Positions 50,644 through 59,309 of a DNA stretch of 64,000 bases are shown here, one piece after another. The notes beneath the pieces are model-generated. The model worked only from the letters and a program-made list of their open reading frames with translations. It did no database searches and was not told the DNA's origin. A program made the translations under genes and the position numbers. This DNA comes from Janibacter melonis (lineage in GTDB: Bacteria; Actinomycetota; Actinomycetes; Actinomycetales; Dermatophilaceae), in the NCBI RefSeq assembly GCF_020567375.1, contig NZ_JAJBZM010000003.1, forward strand, positions 124,001-188,000. The letters run 5' to 3'. Each line of letters begins with the position of its first letter. Position 1 is the first letter of the stretch.

Positions 50644-51489
50644 GTGCCCGAGATCGTCTCTGCCCTGCATCGTCTCGCCGAGCTCGAGGACGTCGCGGCG
50701 GCCAGCGAGCGTGCCCGCGAGGCGTGCACCGCGCTGCGCTGGCACGAGGGCCTGCGCCGCCGCACCCCGGAGGCCGCCGCCGAGTCGCGGGTGCGCGGGG
50801 CCTGGGCGAGCGCCGAGCTCGACGGGGCACGCTCCAGCGCCACGATCGTGCGCGACCTCATGCGCGGTGCCCGGGAGCGCTCCTCGCAGCCCGACCCCGC
50901 CGAGCGCGTCATCCACGGCGCCATGGCCGCGACCGCGGAGACCGAGCACCTCGGCTCGCTCGCCCTCTCCGCGCCCGGTCAGGTGCTGGCCCGTCTGCAC
51001 ACCGTCGCCGCCGCCGAGCTCGTCACGGACCGCGAGCAGCTCGGCCGGCCGCGGCGCGCCGACGAGGGCTGCGACGAGCTCGTCGACCTCGGCCCCGCCC
51101 CCCAGGGGGAGGAGCTGCGGGTGCGCCTGGCGGGCGTCGTCGAGCTCATGAGCAGCGCCGACCAGGCGCCCGCGCTCGTCGTCGCCGCGGTGGTCCATGC
51201 CGAGATCGCGACGATCCGCCCCTTCGTCGTCGGCAACGCCCTCGTCGCCCGCGCCGTCGAGCGGGTGCTCGTGCGGGCCACCGGGCTCGACCCGACGGGG
51301 GTCGCCGTGCCCGAGGCCGGTCACGGCTCGCAGGGCGGGCCGGCCTACCTGGGTTCGCTCACCGGCTACGCCCAGGGCGGCAGCGACGGGGTGCGCCTGT
51401 GGCTGCGCCACTGCGGCGACTCGATGGTCGAGGCCGCCCAGGAGGGGGCCCGGGTCGCGGACTCCGTGCGCGCGGGTCGCCTTGTGTGA
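50644..51489 (+). CDS. Fic-fold protein with degenerate active site
   Basis: The 281-residue protein has the Fic fold: a segment resembling the inhibitory/N-terminal motif (ASAELDGARSS, 55-65) and the core HAEIATIRPFVVGNALVAR (185-203). Canonical Fic enzymes read IHPFxxGNGRxxR; here the catalytic His is Arg192, and the GNGR is GNAL, so AMP transfer is unlikely. GTG 50644 is 7 nt after TAGGGT (50631-50636), a leaderless pattern. It precedes the 6C RNA and Tad genes, a conserved actinobacterial position. It may be a pseudoenzyme or bind nucleotides for regulation. Confidence 0.8.
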   Translation: MPEIVSALHRLAELEDVAAASERAREACTALRWHEGLRRRTPEAAAESRVRGAWASAELDGARSSATIVRDLMRGARERSSQPDPAERVIHGAMAATAETEHLGSLALSAPGQVLARLHTVAAAELVTDREQLGRPRRADEGCDELVDLGPAPQGEELRVRLAGVVELMSSADQAPALVVAAVVHAEIATIRPFVVGNALVARAVERVLVRATGLDPTGVAVPEAGHGSQGGPAYLGSLTGYAQGGSDGVRLWLRHCGDSMVEAAQEGARVADSVRAGRLV

Positions 51490-51567
51490 CAGCGGCTTTA
51501 CCAAAGCCTTACAAACGGATTGTGCCCCTCTCTGATGCGGATCCTTCTGCGAATGTAGAGTCGATGA

Positions 51568-51676
51568 CGTCGCTCCCTCCTCGGAGGTCGTAGCGGCGAG
51601 CGCACCAGAGCTCCCTCCCCCCGGGGTCTGGCGCGTGAGGTGGCCCCGGTCGATCCCCCCCGACCGGGGCCACCGC
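51568..51676 (+). ncRNA. 6C (B11-type) small RNA
   Basis: Two hairpins each present a loop with six consecutive cytosines: the first stem pairs near 51602-51610 with 51626-51634 (loop C17-C22 of that block, 51617-51622), the second is a 14-bp stem 51639-51652 with 51661-51674 (loop ATCCCCCC). This is the defining structure of the actinobacterial 6C RNA. In M. tuberculosis the 6C RNA B11 lies beside Rv3660c, the ssd homologue, exactly as here. TAGAGT (51556-51561) is a likely -10. The rest of 51490-51807 holds no gene. Ends are approximate. Confidence 0.88.
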
Positions 51677-51807
51677 TATGTCTGCCCCCTGCCGACGTGC
51701 CGCGTCTTCGACCGGCTCGTCCACAGGGGCGACGGCGCCGCGTCCGCCGTCCACAGGCTCGGCGGCGGGCGCGCGGGGCCTGCGGCGGCCGGGGGAGCGT
51801 GTCGGGC

Positions 51808-52515
51808 ATGCATCCCGTCCTGCTGCTCATCGGCGCCTCGGGCGGTCTGGGCGCCTCGACGCTCGCGGCGGTCCTCGCCCAGCAGCTCGACGGCACGCTC
51901 GTCGACGGGCTGCTCGACGGGTCCGGCGCCGACACGACCCTCGTGCTCGAGGACGAGCCCGGGCTGCGCTGGCCCGACCTCGCCGGTCTCGACGGCGACG
52001 TCGACCCCGCCCGGCTCGTGCGTCACCTGCCCGGCTCCAGGCCACCCGTGCTCTCGGCGGCCGGCCCGGGCCGGGTGGGGCCGGACGCGGTGCGGTGCGC
52101 GCTCGCCGCCCTGCGCCAGGCGGCCCCCGTCGTCGTCGACCTGCCCGCGGCCGTCCACCGGGCCGAGCCATGGCTCGCCGTCGCCGACGTCGCCGTGGTG
52201 CTCTGCGGCCTGCGCCCGCGACAGGTGCGCGACGCGGCGGCCGTCGTCGGGTCCTTGCGCGAGCACGGCCTCGACGCCCATCTCGTCACCCGGGGCTCGC
52301 GCCGTGCAGAGCCGGCGGGACAGGAGGTCGCAGGGCACCTGCAGGCGCCCTGGCTCGACCACCTCGAGGACCACCCGGGCGTGCCGCGCGACGAGGGTGC
52401 CGGCTGCCCCCCGCGGGCCCGCGGTCCGCTCGGACGGGTCGCCCGCGAGATCGGCGAGGTCGTGCCCGGGGCGGACGGGAGCGGAGAGCTGCGATGGCTG
52501 CGCCGGGCGGGCTGA
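51808..52515 (+). CDS. ssd: Septum-site-determining/CpaE-like ATPase-related protein
   Basis: The 235-residue protein of the MinD/CpaE superfamily begins VLLLIGASGGLGASTLAAVLA. The P-loop reads GASGGLGAST, lacking the Lys of a normal deviant Walker A (GKGGxGKT), so ATPase activity is doubtful. VVVDLPAAVHRAEPWL and VAVVLCGLRPRQVRDAAAVV match the later MinD-like strands. It heads the tad cluster and corresponds to Rv3660c. ATG 51808 is preferred to GTG 51799, which is only 2 nt from the G-rich ribosome site. It overlaps tadA by 22 nt. Confidence 0.85.
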   Translation: MHPVLLLIGASGGLGASTLAAVLAQQLDGTLVDGLLDGSGADTTLVLEDEPGLRWPDLAGLDGDVDPARLVRHLPGSRPPVLSAAGPGRVGPDAVRCALAALRQAAPVVVDLPAAVHRAEPWLAVADVAVVLCGLRPRQVRDAAAVVGSLREHGLDAHLVTRGSRRAEPAGQEVAGHLQAPWLDHLEDHPGVPRDEGAGCPPRARGPLGRVAREIGEVVPGADGSGELRWLRRAG

Positions 52516-53552
52516 GCGGGTCGGGCACGCCCGACGAGCTCATCCGGCGCGGGGCGACGCCGAGCGTCCCGACGATCGGGCAGGTCGCGCGCGCGGAGTC
52601 GGTGCGCCTGGGCGACCGGGGCGTGCGGCGTCGCGAGCACGAGCTGCGCTCGGCCCTCGTGGGGCTCGGCCCGCTCGAGCCCGTGGTCGCCGATCCCTCG
52701 GTGACCGACGTCCTCGTCAACGGCGACGGTCAGGTATGGGTCGACCGCGGCGAAGGGGTGGAGCGCGCCCCGGTGGTCGTCGGCGACCCGGTCGACGTGC
52801 GGCGCCTGGCGACCCGTCTCGCCGGGCTGGCCGGCCGACGTCTCGACGACGCCCAGCCGTGGGTCGACGGCCTGCTGCCCGACGGGTCCCGCCTGCACGC
52901 CGTGCTCCCGCCGCTCGTCGACGGGGGAGCCCACGTCAGCCTGCGCATCCCGCGCCACCGCCACCGCGACCTCGACGACCTCGTCGGCACCGGCATGCTC
53001 GACGACGAGACCGCCGAGCGGCTGCGCCAGGCCGTGGCGCAGCGTCGCTCGGTCGTCGTCAGCGGGGGCACCGGCACCGGCAAGACCACCTTGCTCGCCG
53101 CGATGCTCGCCTGCGTGCCCGCCGACGAGCGGATCCTGCTCGTCGAGGACGTCGCGGAGATGAGCGTCGATCACCCGCACACGGTCCGGCTGCAGTCGCG
53201 CAGCGCCAACACCGAGGGCGTGGGGCGGGTCAGTCTCGACGAGCTCGTGCGCCAGGCGCTGCGGATGCGGCCCGACCGGCTCGTCGTCGGCGAGGTGCGT
53301 GGCCCCGAGGTGCGCGAGCTCCTCATGGCGCTCAACACGGGCCACGAGGGCGGCTGCGGGACCGTCCACGCGAACGCCGCGGCCGACGTGCCCGCCCGTC
53401 TCGAGGCGCTCGGGACCCTCGCCGGCATGGCACCCGAGGTGACGCGCGCCCAGGTCGCCCTCGCCGTCGACCTCGTCGTCCACCTGCGCCGGGGCCCGCG
53501 GGGACGCCGGGTCGAGGAGGTGGTCGCCATGGGCGACCTCGTCGGCCGATGA
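52494..53552 (+). CDS. tadA: Tad pilus assembly ATPase TadA/CpaF
   Basis: The 352-residue secretion ATPase has an N-terminal domain with LGPLEPVVADPSVTDVLVNG, Walker A GGTGTGKTT, the Asp box LLVEDVAEM, Walker B RLVVGEVRGPEV and the His box NTGHEGGCGTVHAN. It powers assembly of Flp/Tad fibres. ATG 52494 has GCGGAGAG upstream, inside ssd. It overlaps tadB by 4 nt. It is the only cytoplasmic motor in the cluster, consistent with a compact Tad system. Confidence 0.95.
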   Translation: MAAPGGLSGSGTPDELIRRGATPSVPTIGQVARAESVRLGDRGVRRREHELRSALVGLGPLEPVVADPSVTDVLVNGDGQVWVDRGEGVERAPVVVGDPVDVRRLATRLAGLAGRRLDDAQPWVDGLLPDGSRLHAVLPPLVDGGAHVSLRIPRHRHRDLDDLVGTGMLDDETAERLRQAVAQRRSVVVSGGTGTGKTTLLAAMLACVPADERILLVEDVAEMSVDHPHTVRLQSRSANTEGVGRVSLDELVRQALRMRPDRLVVGEVRGPEVRELLMALNTGHEGGCGTVHANAAADVPARLEALGTLAGMAPEVTRAQVALAVDLVVHLRRGPRGRRVEEVVAMGDLVGR

Positions 53553-54208
53553 CCCCGGCCGTCGTCGTCCTGCTCGTCCTCGCGGCGCTGACCTGGCCGG
53601 GCCGGGCGACGCCGGGCGGGCGGACGTGGTCGGCGGCGGGCCTGCGGCGGGTGCGCCGACGCGACGAGCTCGGCCTCGAGGAGGCCGCAGCGCTCGCCGA
53701 GCTCCTCGCGATGGGCCTGCGCAGCGGGGGAGCGCCCGCCCGGGTCGTCGAGGTCGTCGCCCCGGACGTCCCGGACGCCGCTCGGGTCCTGCTCGACGAG
53801 CTGGGCCGTGAGCTGGCCGCGGGCCGGACCGGCGAGCAGACGTGGGCGAGGTGGGCCGGTGAGCACCCGGCGCTGGCACCGTGCGCCTCGGCCTGGCGGC
53901 TGAGCCAGCGGTGCGGCGTGCCGCTCGCCCCTGCGCTGGAGCAGGCGGCGTGCTCGGCACGAGCGGCCCTGTCGGCCCGGCGCCGGCTCGACGCCGCGAG
54001 CGCCGGTGCCCGGGCGACGATGGGGCTGCTCACCCTGCTGCCCGTCGTCGGCCTGCTGGCGGGGCTGGCCCTCGGCGTCTCGCCGGCGGCGCTGCTCGGC
54101 TCGCCCGCGGCCCTCGTCAGCCTCGCGACCGGCGTGGTGCTCACCGTGCTCGGCTGGGCCACGAGCCGGGCCGTCCTGCGTCGCGCGACGAGACCGAGAT
54201 CGGCGTGA
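53549..54208 (+). CDS. tadB: Tad secretion membrane protein TadB-like
   Basis: The 219-residue type II secretion F-domain protein has a short first helix (VVLLVLAALTWPG), a helical cytoplasmic domain (ELGLEEAAALAELLAMGLRSGGAPARVVEVV) and two C-terminal helices (LLTLLPVVGLLAGLALGV; LVSLATGVVLTVLGWATS). It is shorter than proteobacterial TadB, as usual in actinobacteria. It overlaps tadA and tadC (ATGA, GTGA). Confidence 0.88.
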   Translation: MTPAVVVLLVLAALTWPGRATPGGRTWSAAGLRRVRRRDELGLEEAAALAELLAMGLRSGGAPARVVEVVAPDVPDAARVLLDELGRELAAGRTGEQTWARWAGEHPALAPCASAWRLSQRCGVPLAPALEQAACSARAALSARRRLDAASAGARATMGLLTLLPVVGLLAGLALGVSPAALLGSPAALVSLATGVVLTVLGWATSRAVLRRATRPRSA

Positions 54209-54741
54209 CACCCGCGCTCGTGGCCCTCGTGCTCGCCGCGGCCCTCGTGTGGCCGCCCCGGGCGCGGGCCGCGCCCGGACCCCTTCGCCCGGGTGACGAC
54301 GCCCCGTCGCCCCTGCTCTCCCAGGTCGCCGACGCGACCGACCTCCTCGCGCTCTCGCTCGTCGCCGGCCGCGGCATCACCGAGGCGCTCGACGCCGTCG
54401 CCGACGTCAGCGAACCGGCCGTGGCGCTCGACCTCCGACGGGTGGGCGCCGCGCTGAGGTGGGGGCGCGAGATGCGCGCCGCATGGTCCTACGCGAGCCC
54501 GGGCTGGGCCCCGGTCGCCACGGCGCTCGTCGTCTCCTCGGAGTGCGGGGCCCCCGCGAGCGAGGTGCTCGCCGGGGCGGCGGCGCGGATCCGAGAGGGC
54601 GAGGCCCGCCGGCTCGAGGCCGCGGCTGCGCGCGCCGGCGTGCTGCTCGTCGTGCCGCTCGGGCTGTTCTTCCTGCCCGCCTTCGTCGCCATGGCCGTCG
54701 TGCCGATGCTCCTCGTCCTGCTCGGGCAGAGCCTGCGCTGA
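54205..54741 (+). CDS. tadC: Tad secretion membrane protein TadC-like
   Basis: The 178-residue second F-domain protein has an N-terminal helix (PALVALVLAAALVW), a cytoplasmic part with VADATDLLALSLVAGRGITEALDAV, and C-terminal hydrophobic stretches (VLLVVPLGLFFLPAFVAMAVVPMLLVLL). It pairs with TadB in the inner-membrane platform. GTG 54205 overlaps the tadB stop. A 244-nt gap follows before the pilin-like gene, without obvious coding. Confidence 0.87.
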   Translation: MTPALVALVLAAALVWPPRARAAPGPLRPGDDAPSPLLSQVADATDLLALSLVAGRGITEALDAVADVSEPAVALDLRRVGAALRWGREMRAAWSYASPGWAPVATALVVSSECGAPASEVLAGAAARIREGEARRLEAAAARAGVLLVVPLGLFFLPAFVAMAVVPMLLVLLGQSLR

Positions 54742-54985
54742 GCCGGCGCCCACCCCTCGCCTCGCGGGTCGTCCGCAGGTCTCGCGCGGTTCGGGGTGCC
54801 CGGGGGAGCCAGGGCACGCCCGATCACCTCGACCGGGTGCCGGCACCGGGGTGCGCCGTCCACACCCCGTGCTCGGCGCGGGCCCCGGTCCACAGGAGCG
54901 CGGCGAGAGCGGCGTCGCCGCGGCGCACCGACTTCGCTGGAGGTGCCGCGGCGCACCAGGCGCCGCGCGACCCGATGGAGGAGAC

Positions 54986-55177
54986 ATGAGAGCGACACTG
55001 ACCCGCGCCGTGCGGCGCGGACGGCTGGCCTGCGAGGCCGGCATGACCACCGCGGAGTACGCGGTGGGGACCCTGGCGGCGGTGACCTTCGCCCTCGTCC
55101 TGCTCGCCGTGGTGAAGTCCGGCGCGGTGAAGTCCGGGCTCGCCGGTGTCATCACCGAGGCGCTGGGCCTGCGCTGA
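54986..55177 (+). CDS. DUF4244 Flp-pilin-like protein
   Basis: The 63-residue protein has a basic leader ending in Gly, then MTTAEYAVGTLAAVTFALVLLAVV: cleavage after Gly19 would place Glu at +5, the type IV/Flp pilin pattern, followed by the hydrophobic helix. DUF4244 proteins are the usual pilin candidates of actinobacterial Tad loci. GGAGGAG lies just before ATG 54986. No prepilin peptidase is in the window. It is the likely main fibre subunit. Confidence 0.9.
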   Translation: MRATLTRAVRRGRLACEAGMTTAEYAVGTLAAVTFALVLLAVVKSGAVKSGLAGVITEALGLR

Positions 55178-55529
55178 GCGGTGGCGGGGCGCCGCCGGGA
55201 CGGTCACCGCGGAGATCGCGGTCGCCGTCCCGGCCGTCGTCCTCGTCCTCTCGCTCGCGCTGTCCGGCATCGCCCTCGGCGCCGACTCCGTGCGCTGCCA
55301 CGACGCAGCCCGCGTCGGCGCGCGCGAGCTCGCCCGCGGCGAGAGCGAGCAGCGGGCCGTCTCCGACGCCCGGCGGGCGCTGCCACGGGGGTCGAGCGTG
55401 ACGGCCAGCCGGTCGGGCGACCAGGTCGTCGTCGTCGTGAGCGTCCCGCCGCCGTCCGCCCTGCGCAGCATCGGGGTGGGGTCCGGGCCGCGGTGCTCGT
55501 CGACGGCGCGGGTCGAGGAGGTCACCTGA
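55146..55529 (+). CDS. TadE-like pseudopilin
   Basis: The 127-residue protein has TVTAEIAVAVPAVVLVLSLALSGIALGADSVRCHDAARVGARELARG, the TadE pattern of a Glu-containing cleavage region followed by a membrane helix and an Ala-rich helix. The only standard start is a GTG at 55146, inside the pilin gene by 32 nt and without a clear ribosome site; translation may depend on coupling. It ends overlapping the next gene (TGATG). Confidence 0.8.
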   Translation: MSSPRRWACAERWRGAAGTVTAEIAVAVPAVVLVLSLALSGIALGADSVRCHDAARVGARELARGESEQRAVSDARRALPRGSSVTASRSGDQVVVVVSVPPPSALRSIGVGSGPRCSSTARVEEVT

Positions 55530-55912
55530 TGCAGGGGCGTCGCGGTGCGGGGGAGCGGGGCTCAGGGAGCGTCCTCGTCCTCGGCATGGTCGCCGCGGTG
55601 CTCGTCGTGCTCACCGCGACCCTCGTCCTCGCCGGCGCGCTCACGGCGGCCCACCACGCACGCGGGGCGGCCGACCTCAGCGCGCTCGCGGCCGCGGGCG
55701 AGGCGGTCGACGGGGCGTCGTCGGCAGCGGCCTGCGGGGTGGCCGCAGACCTCGCGCGCGTCAACGGCGCGACGCTGCGGTCGTGCGTGGTGGGGCCCGA
55801 CGGTGTGGTGGACGTCGAGGTCGTCGTCGCCGTCCCTCTCCACGTCGCGGGGGTCACGCCACGCACGATGCCGGGACGGGCCAGAGCCGGCCCGGCGCAG
55901 GGGCAGCGGTGA
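55529..55912 (+). CDS. TadG/Rv3654c-like exported protein
   Basis: The 127-residue protein has GERGSGSVLVLGMVAAVLVVLTATLVLAGALTAAHHARGAADLSALAAA, typical of the Tad-locus secretion/TadE-G-like family whose helix is followed by a conserved ADLSALAAA. It has two Cys (AAACG, RSCVV) that may pair outside the cell. ATG 55529 overlaps the TadE stop. It is the last gene of the Tad operon. In mycobacteria the homologous product has been reported as secreted. Confidence 0.83.
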   Translation: MQGRRGAGERGSGSVLVLGMVAAVLVVLTATLVLAGALTAAHHARGAADLSALAAAGEAVDGASSAAACGVAADLARVNGATLRSCVVGPDGVVDVEVVVAVPLHVAGVTPRTMPGRARAGPAQGQR

Positions 55913-55932
55913 CGACGTCCTGCGCCCCGTGC

Positions 55933-56382
55933 TCAGGCGCGGGGCGGCAGCCCGCCGTCGGGCCGGCCGCGGCGGGCGTCCTCCTCGGCGACCGCGGCAC
56001 GCTCGCGCGCCGTCTCGGTCGCCAGGTGCTGGTCGTGCAGCTCGCGCTCGTGCTGACGGTCGAGCTCCTCGCGCTCGCGCACCCGGGCGGCCTCGTCCTC
56101 GGCGCGACGCTGCTGGGCCTCGCGCTCGAGGTCCTTGCGCTCGCGCCGCAGCCGCGCCTTGCGGGCGAGGGCCGAGCGCATGAGGACCAGACCGAGCCAG
56201 GCGAGGAACATCACGGCCATGCCGGCGACGACGAGCGCGAGCGGGTTGAGCGAGACGGTGACGGTGTCGAGCAGCGAGATGTCGACCTTCTGGCCGGCGA
56301 CGTCGGGCGAGCCCGTGCCCATGACGAGGACGACACCGACGAGGATCGCGACGACGAGGATGATCAGACCCAGGACGACCAT
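55933..56382 (-). CDS. Membrane protein with C-terminal coiled coil
   Basis: The 149-residue protein has two membrane helices (VVLGLIILVVAILVGVVLVMG; LALVVAGMAVMFLAWLGLVLM) separated by about 25 polar residues, then a long charged coiled coil rich in Arg and Glu (about 75-135). This suits an anchored structural or signalling protein. The layout (helix plus charged coil) resembles the disordered anchored protein at 5872, but the sequences are not alike. It is convergent with the Tad operon; function unknown. Confidence 0.75.
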   Translation of the reverse strand: MVVLGLIILVVAILVGVVLVMGTGSPDVAGQKVDISLLDTVTVSLNPLALVVAGMAVMFLAWLGLVLMRSALARKARLRRERKDLEREAQQRRAEDEAARVREREELDRQHERELHDQHLATETARERAAVAEEDARRGRPDGGLPPRA

Positions 56383-56457
56383 GACGAGAGCTCCGTTCGG
56401 GGGAGGCGTCGGCCTCCCGGGACCGGGGGCCGTCGTGCGGGCGGTGCGTCGAGCACA

Positions 56458-58842
56458 CTAGCCCCGCTCGGCAAGGATCGCGCCCAGGAGCGCGACGGCA
56501 GCATCCTTGTCCAGGGGCTCGTTGCCGTTGCCGCACTTGGGCGACTGCACGCACCGCGGGCAGCCCCGCTCGCACGGGCAGTCACGCACCAGCTCGAGGG
56601 TGGTGCGCCACCACGTCGGCGCCATGTCGTGCGCCCGGTGCGCGAAGCCCGCGCCCCCGGGGTACCCGTCGTAGACGAGCACCGTCGGCAGCCCCGTGTC
56701 GGGGTGGACGTCGGTCGAGACCCCGCCGATGTCCCACCGGTCGCACGTCGCGAGCAGGGGCAGGGTCGCGATCGCGGCGTGCTCTGCCGCGTGGGCGGCG
56801 CCGGGGACGTCGGCCTCGTCGACCCCTGCCTCGGCGAGCAGGTCGGGCGTCATCGTCCACCACACGCCGCGCGTCGTGAGGACCTGCTCGGGCAGCTCGA
56901 GCTGGTGAGTGCCGATGATCTCGCCGCCGGGGAGCCGCCGCACGAAGGAGGTGACCTGGCGGCGCACCCGCACGACCCCGCGGCACAGCCGCATCCGGCC
57001 GTAGGCCGCCGAGGACTCCTCGCGGACGATGTCGAAGGAGGAGCGGGACTGCGCCGTCGTCGACCAGCCCGGGTCGCCCCGCACCACGGTGGCGGTCGAG
57101 CCGTCGAGGTCGAGATCGGTGACGACGTAGGTCTGCCCCTGGTGCACGTGCACCGCGCCGGTGTGCACGGAGGTGTGCGCGGCGGCTGCGTCCACCGTGC
57201 CGACGACCCGGCCCGTGCGCCCCTCGACGACGCTGACGACCGGGCCGGCACCGCGCAGCGAGAGGTGGTCGCCCGGGCGGTCCTCCCGGGCCCAGAACCA
57301 TCCCGCGGGTCTGCGGCGGAGCACCTTGCGGTCCGTGAGCACCTCGAGCACGCCCGCGAGACCGGGCCCGAACCACCGCTCGTCCTCGAGGGTGACCGGC
57401 ACCTCGGCGGCGGCCGCGGCCACGTGCGGCGCGAGCACGTGGACGTTGCCCGGGTCCATGACGATCGCCTCGACCGGGTCGCCGAAGACGTACTCGGGGT
57501 GCTGGAGCACCCAGCTGTCCAGGGGGTCGTCGGCGGCGACCGAGACGACGAGCGCGTCGCGCCCGGCGCCGCCCCCGTCGCGTCCTGCTCGTCCGGCCTG
57601 CTGCCACCACGAGGCCCGGCGCCCCGGCCAGCCGGCGACGACGACGGCGTCGAGGCCGGTGATGTCGACGCCGAGCTCGAGCGCGTTCGTCGCGGCGACC
57701 GCCATGAGGTCGCGCGAGCGCATCCGCTGCTCGAGCTCGCGGCGCTCCTCCGGCAGGTACCCGCCGCGGTAGGCCGCCACCCGCCCGGCGAGGTCGGGGC
57801 GGGCGAGCTCGAGACGGTCGCTGACCTGCGCGGCGAGCGACTCCACGCCGGCCCGCGAGCGGGCGAAGGCGAGGGTCTGCACGTCGTCGCCGACGAGGGC
57901 CGCGACGACGTCGGCCGCCTCCGCGGTGAGCGAGCGGCGCGACCCGTCGGCCTGCTCCGGCGGCTCCCACAGGACGCAGGTGCGGCCGGCGCGCGGGGAG
58001 CCGTCGTGGGTCACGGCGACGACCTCGCGACCGACGAGGGCGTGCGCGTGCCGGGCGGGCTCGGCGACGGTCGCCGAGGCGAGGACGACGCTCGGGTGCG
58101 CCCCGTAGCGCTCGGCCACGCGCAGCAGGCGCCGCAGGACGAGCGAGACATGGGTGCCGAAGACCCCGCGGTAGGCGTGGCACTCGTCGACGACGACGTA
58201 GGACAGGGACCGGAAGAAGGGCGCCCACCCGCGGTGCCCGGGCAGCATCGAGTGGTGCACGAGGTCGGGGTTGGTGAGCACGATCTGGGCGTGCTCCCTG
58301 ATCCAGCGCCGCTCGTCGGTCGGGGTGTCGCCGTCGTAGGTCGCCGCCCGCACACCGGGCACCGCCATCGCCTCGACCCGGGCCAGCTGGTCGGCGGCGA
58401 GCGCCTTCGTCGGCGCGAGGTAGAGGGTCGTCCCCCCGCGGATCGAGTGCCGCCCGCTCGGCGGTCCCTCGATCGCGGCGGTGAGCGCCGGCAGCAGGTA
58501 GCCGAGCGACTTGCCCGAGGCCGTGCCCGTCGAGACGACGACGTCGTGACCGGCGTGCGCGAGCTGGGCGACCTGCTCCTGGTGCGACCACAGCTGCTCG
58601 ACCCCGGCGCTCGCGAGCGCCCCGCGCACGGCCGGCGCGACCCACTCCGGCATCGGTGCGTGCTGGGCCGCCCGGGCCGGCAGGTGCTCCGCATGGCGGA
58701 CCCGTCCGGGCAGCCGGCTCTCCAGGGCACGCAGACGCCCGTCCTGCCGGGCCGCGCCGACGTCGGCGGGACCGGGCGCGGTCCCCCTTCGCCCTGGACA
58801 GGGGCCGCCCGTCTGCGCTCTGGGCTCGGTGCTGCCGCTCAC
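56458..58842 (-). CDS. DEAD/DEAH-box helicase with DUF1998 zinc-binding C-terminus
   Basis: The 794-residue helicase has motif I TGTASGKS, Ia APTKALAADQL, II DECH, III SAT, and IV-VI (VAATNALELGVDITGLDAVV; QQAGRAGR). The C-terminal DUF1998 region has four cysteines in DCPCERGCPRCVQSPKCG, where YprA/MrfA-type helicases bind zinc. MrfA excises mitomycin adducts in Bacillus, so DNA repair is likely. It corresponds to Rv3649. The start is a GTG at 58842, divergent from the STAS gene. Length is normal for the family. Confidence 0.93.
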   Translation of the reverse strand: MSGSTEPRAQTGGPCPGRRGTAPGPADVGAARQDGRLRALESRLPGRVRHAEHLPARAAQHAPMPEWVAPAVRGALASAGVEQLWSHQEQVAQLAHAGHDVVVSTGTASGKSLGYLLPALTAAIEGPPSGRHSIRGGTTLYLAPTKALAADQLARVEAMAVPGVRAATYDGDTPTDERRWIREHAQIVLTNPDLVHHSMLPGHRGWAPFFRSLSYVVVDECHAYRGVFGTHVSLVLRRLLRVAERYGAHPSVVLASATVAEPARHAHALVGREVVAVTHDGSPRAGRTCVLWEPPEQADGSRRSLTAEAADVVAALVGDDVQTLAFARSRAGVESLAAQVSDRLELARPDLAGRVAAYRGGYLPEERRELEQRMRSRDLMAVAATNALELGVDITGLDAVVVAGWPGRRASWWQQAGRAGRDGGGAGRDALVVSVAADDPLDSWVLQHPEYVFGDPVEAIVMDPGNVHVLAPHVAAAAAEVPVTLEDERWFGPGLAGVLEVLTDRKVLRRRPAGWFWAREDRPGDHLSLRGAGPVVSVVEGRTGRVVGTVDAAAAHTSVHTGAVHVHQGQTYVVTDLDLDGSTATVVRGDPGWSTTAQSRSSFDIVREESSAAYGRMRLCRGVVRVRRQVTSFVRRLPGGEIIGTHQLELPEQVLTTRGVWWTMTPDLLAEAGVDEADVPGAAHAAEHAAIATLPLLATCDRWDIGGVSTDVHPDTGLPTVLVYDGYPGGAGFAHRAHDMAPTWWRTTLELVRDCPCERGCPRCVQSPKCGNGNEPLDKDAAVALLGAILAERG

Positions 58843-58955
58843 GGTGGTCTACGGTAAGCGCGGACGAGCAGGGCGGGACCGACACCCCGCGCGACCTGCG
58901 CAGACGTCCGTACGTGAGGCGCCCACCCGGGCGCCCTGGCCAGGAGGCGGTACCA

Positions 58956-59309
58956 GTGGCTCTGACGATCAGCACCAGCAACAGCAATGGAGCGGTCGTC
59001 GTGCACTGCACCGGCGAGATCGACGTGTCCACCGCGTCCCAGCTGCGCGACGCGGTCCAGCAGGTCATCCTCGGCGGCAGCCGCAGCGTCGCCATCGACA
59101 TGACCGGCGTGAGCTTCATGGACTCGACCGGTCTCGGCGTCGTCGTCGGCCGGCTGAAGACGCTGCGCCGCGAGGGCGGCACGCTGACCATCGCCGCGAC
59201 CGCCGAGCGGGTGCGCCGGGTCTTCGAGATCACCGGTCTCGACAAGGTCTTCGTGCTCTACCGCGACCCCGCCGACGCGGCTCGCGCCGCCGCCGAGACG
59301 ACGGGGTGA
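58956..59309 (+). CDS. STAS-domain anti-anti-sigma factor (BldG-like)
   Basis: The 117-residue STAS protein has VHCTGEIDVSTASQLRDAVQ, the phosphorylation loop MDSTGLGVVVGRL with Ser57, and a C-terminal ITGLDKVFVLY. In Streptomyces the equivalent locus holds bldG, whose Ser57 is phosphorylated, next to the helicase and the H+-PPase. BldG has an anti-sigma kinase gene right after it; here the H+-PPase gene follows directly, so the partner kinase must be elsewhere. AGGAGG lies 8 nt before GTG 58956. Confidence 0.9.
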   Translation: MALTISTSNSNGAVVVHCTGEIDVSTASQLRDAVQQVILGGSRSVAIDMTGVSFMDSTGLGVVVGRLKTLRREGGTLTIAATAERVRRVFEITGLDKVFVLYRDPADAARAAAETTG

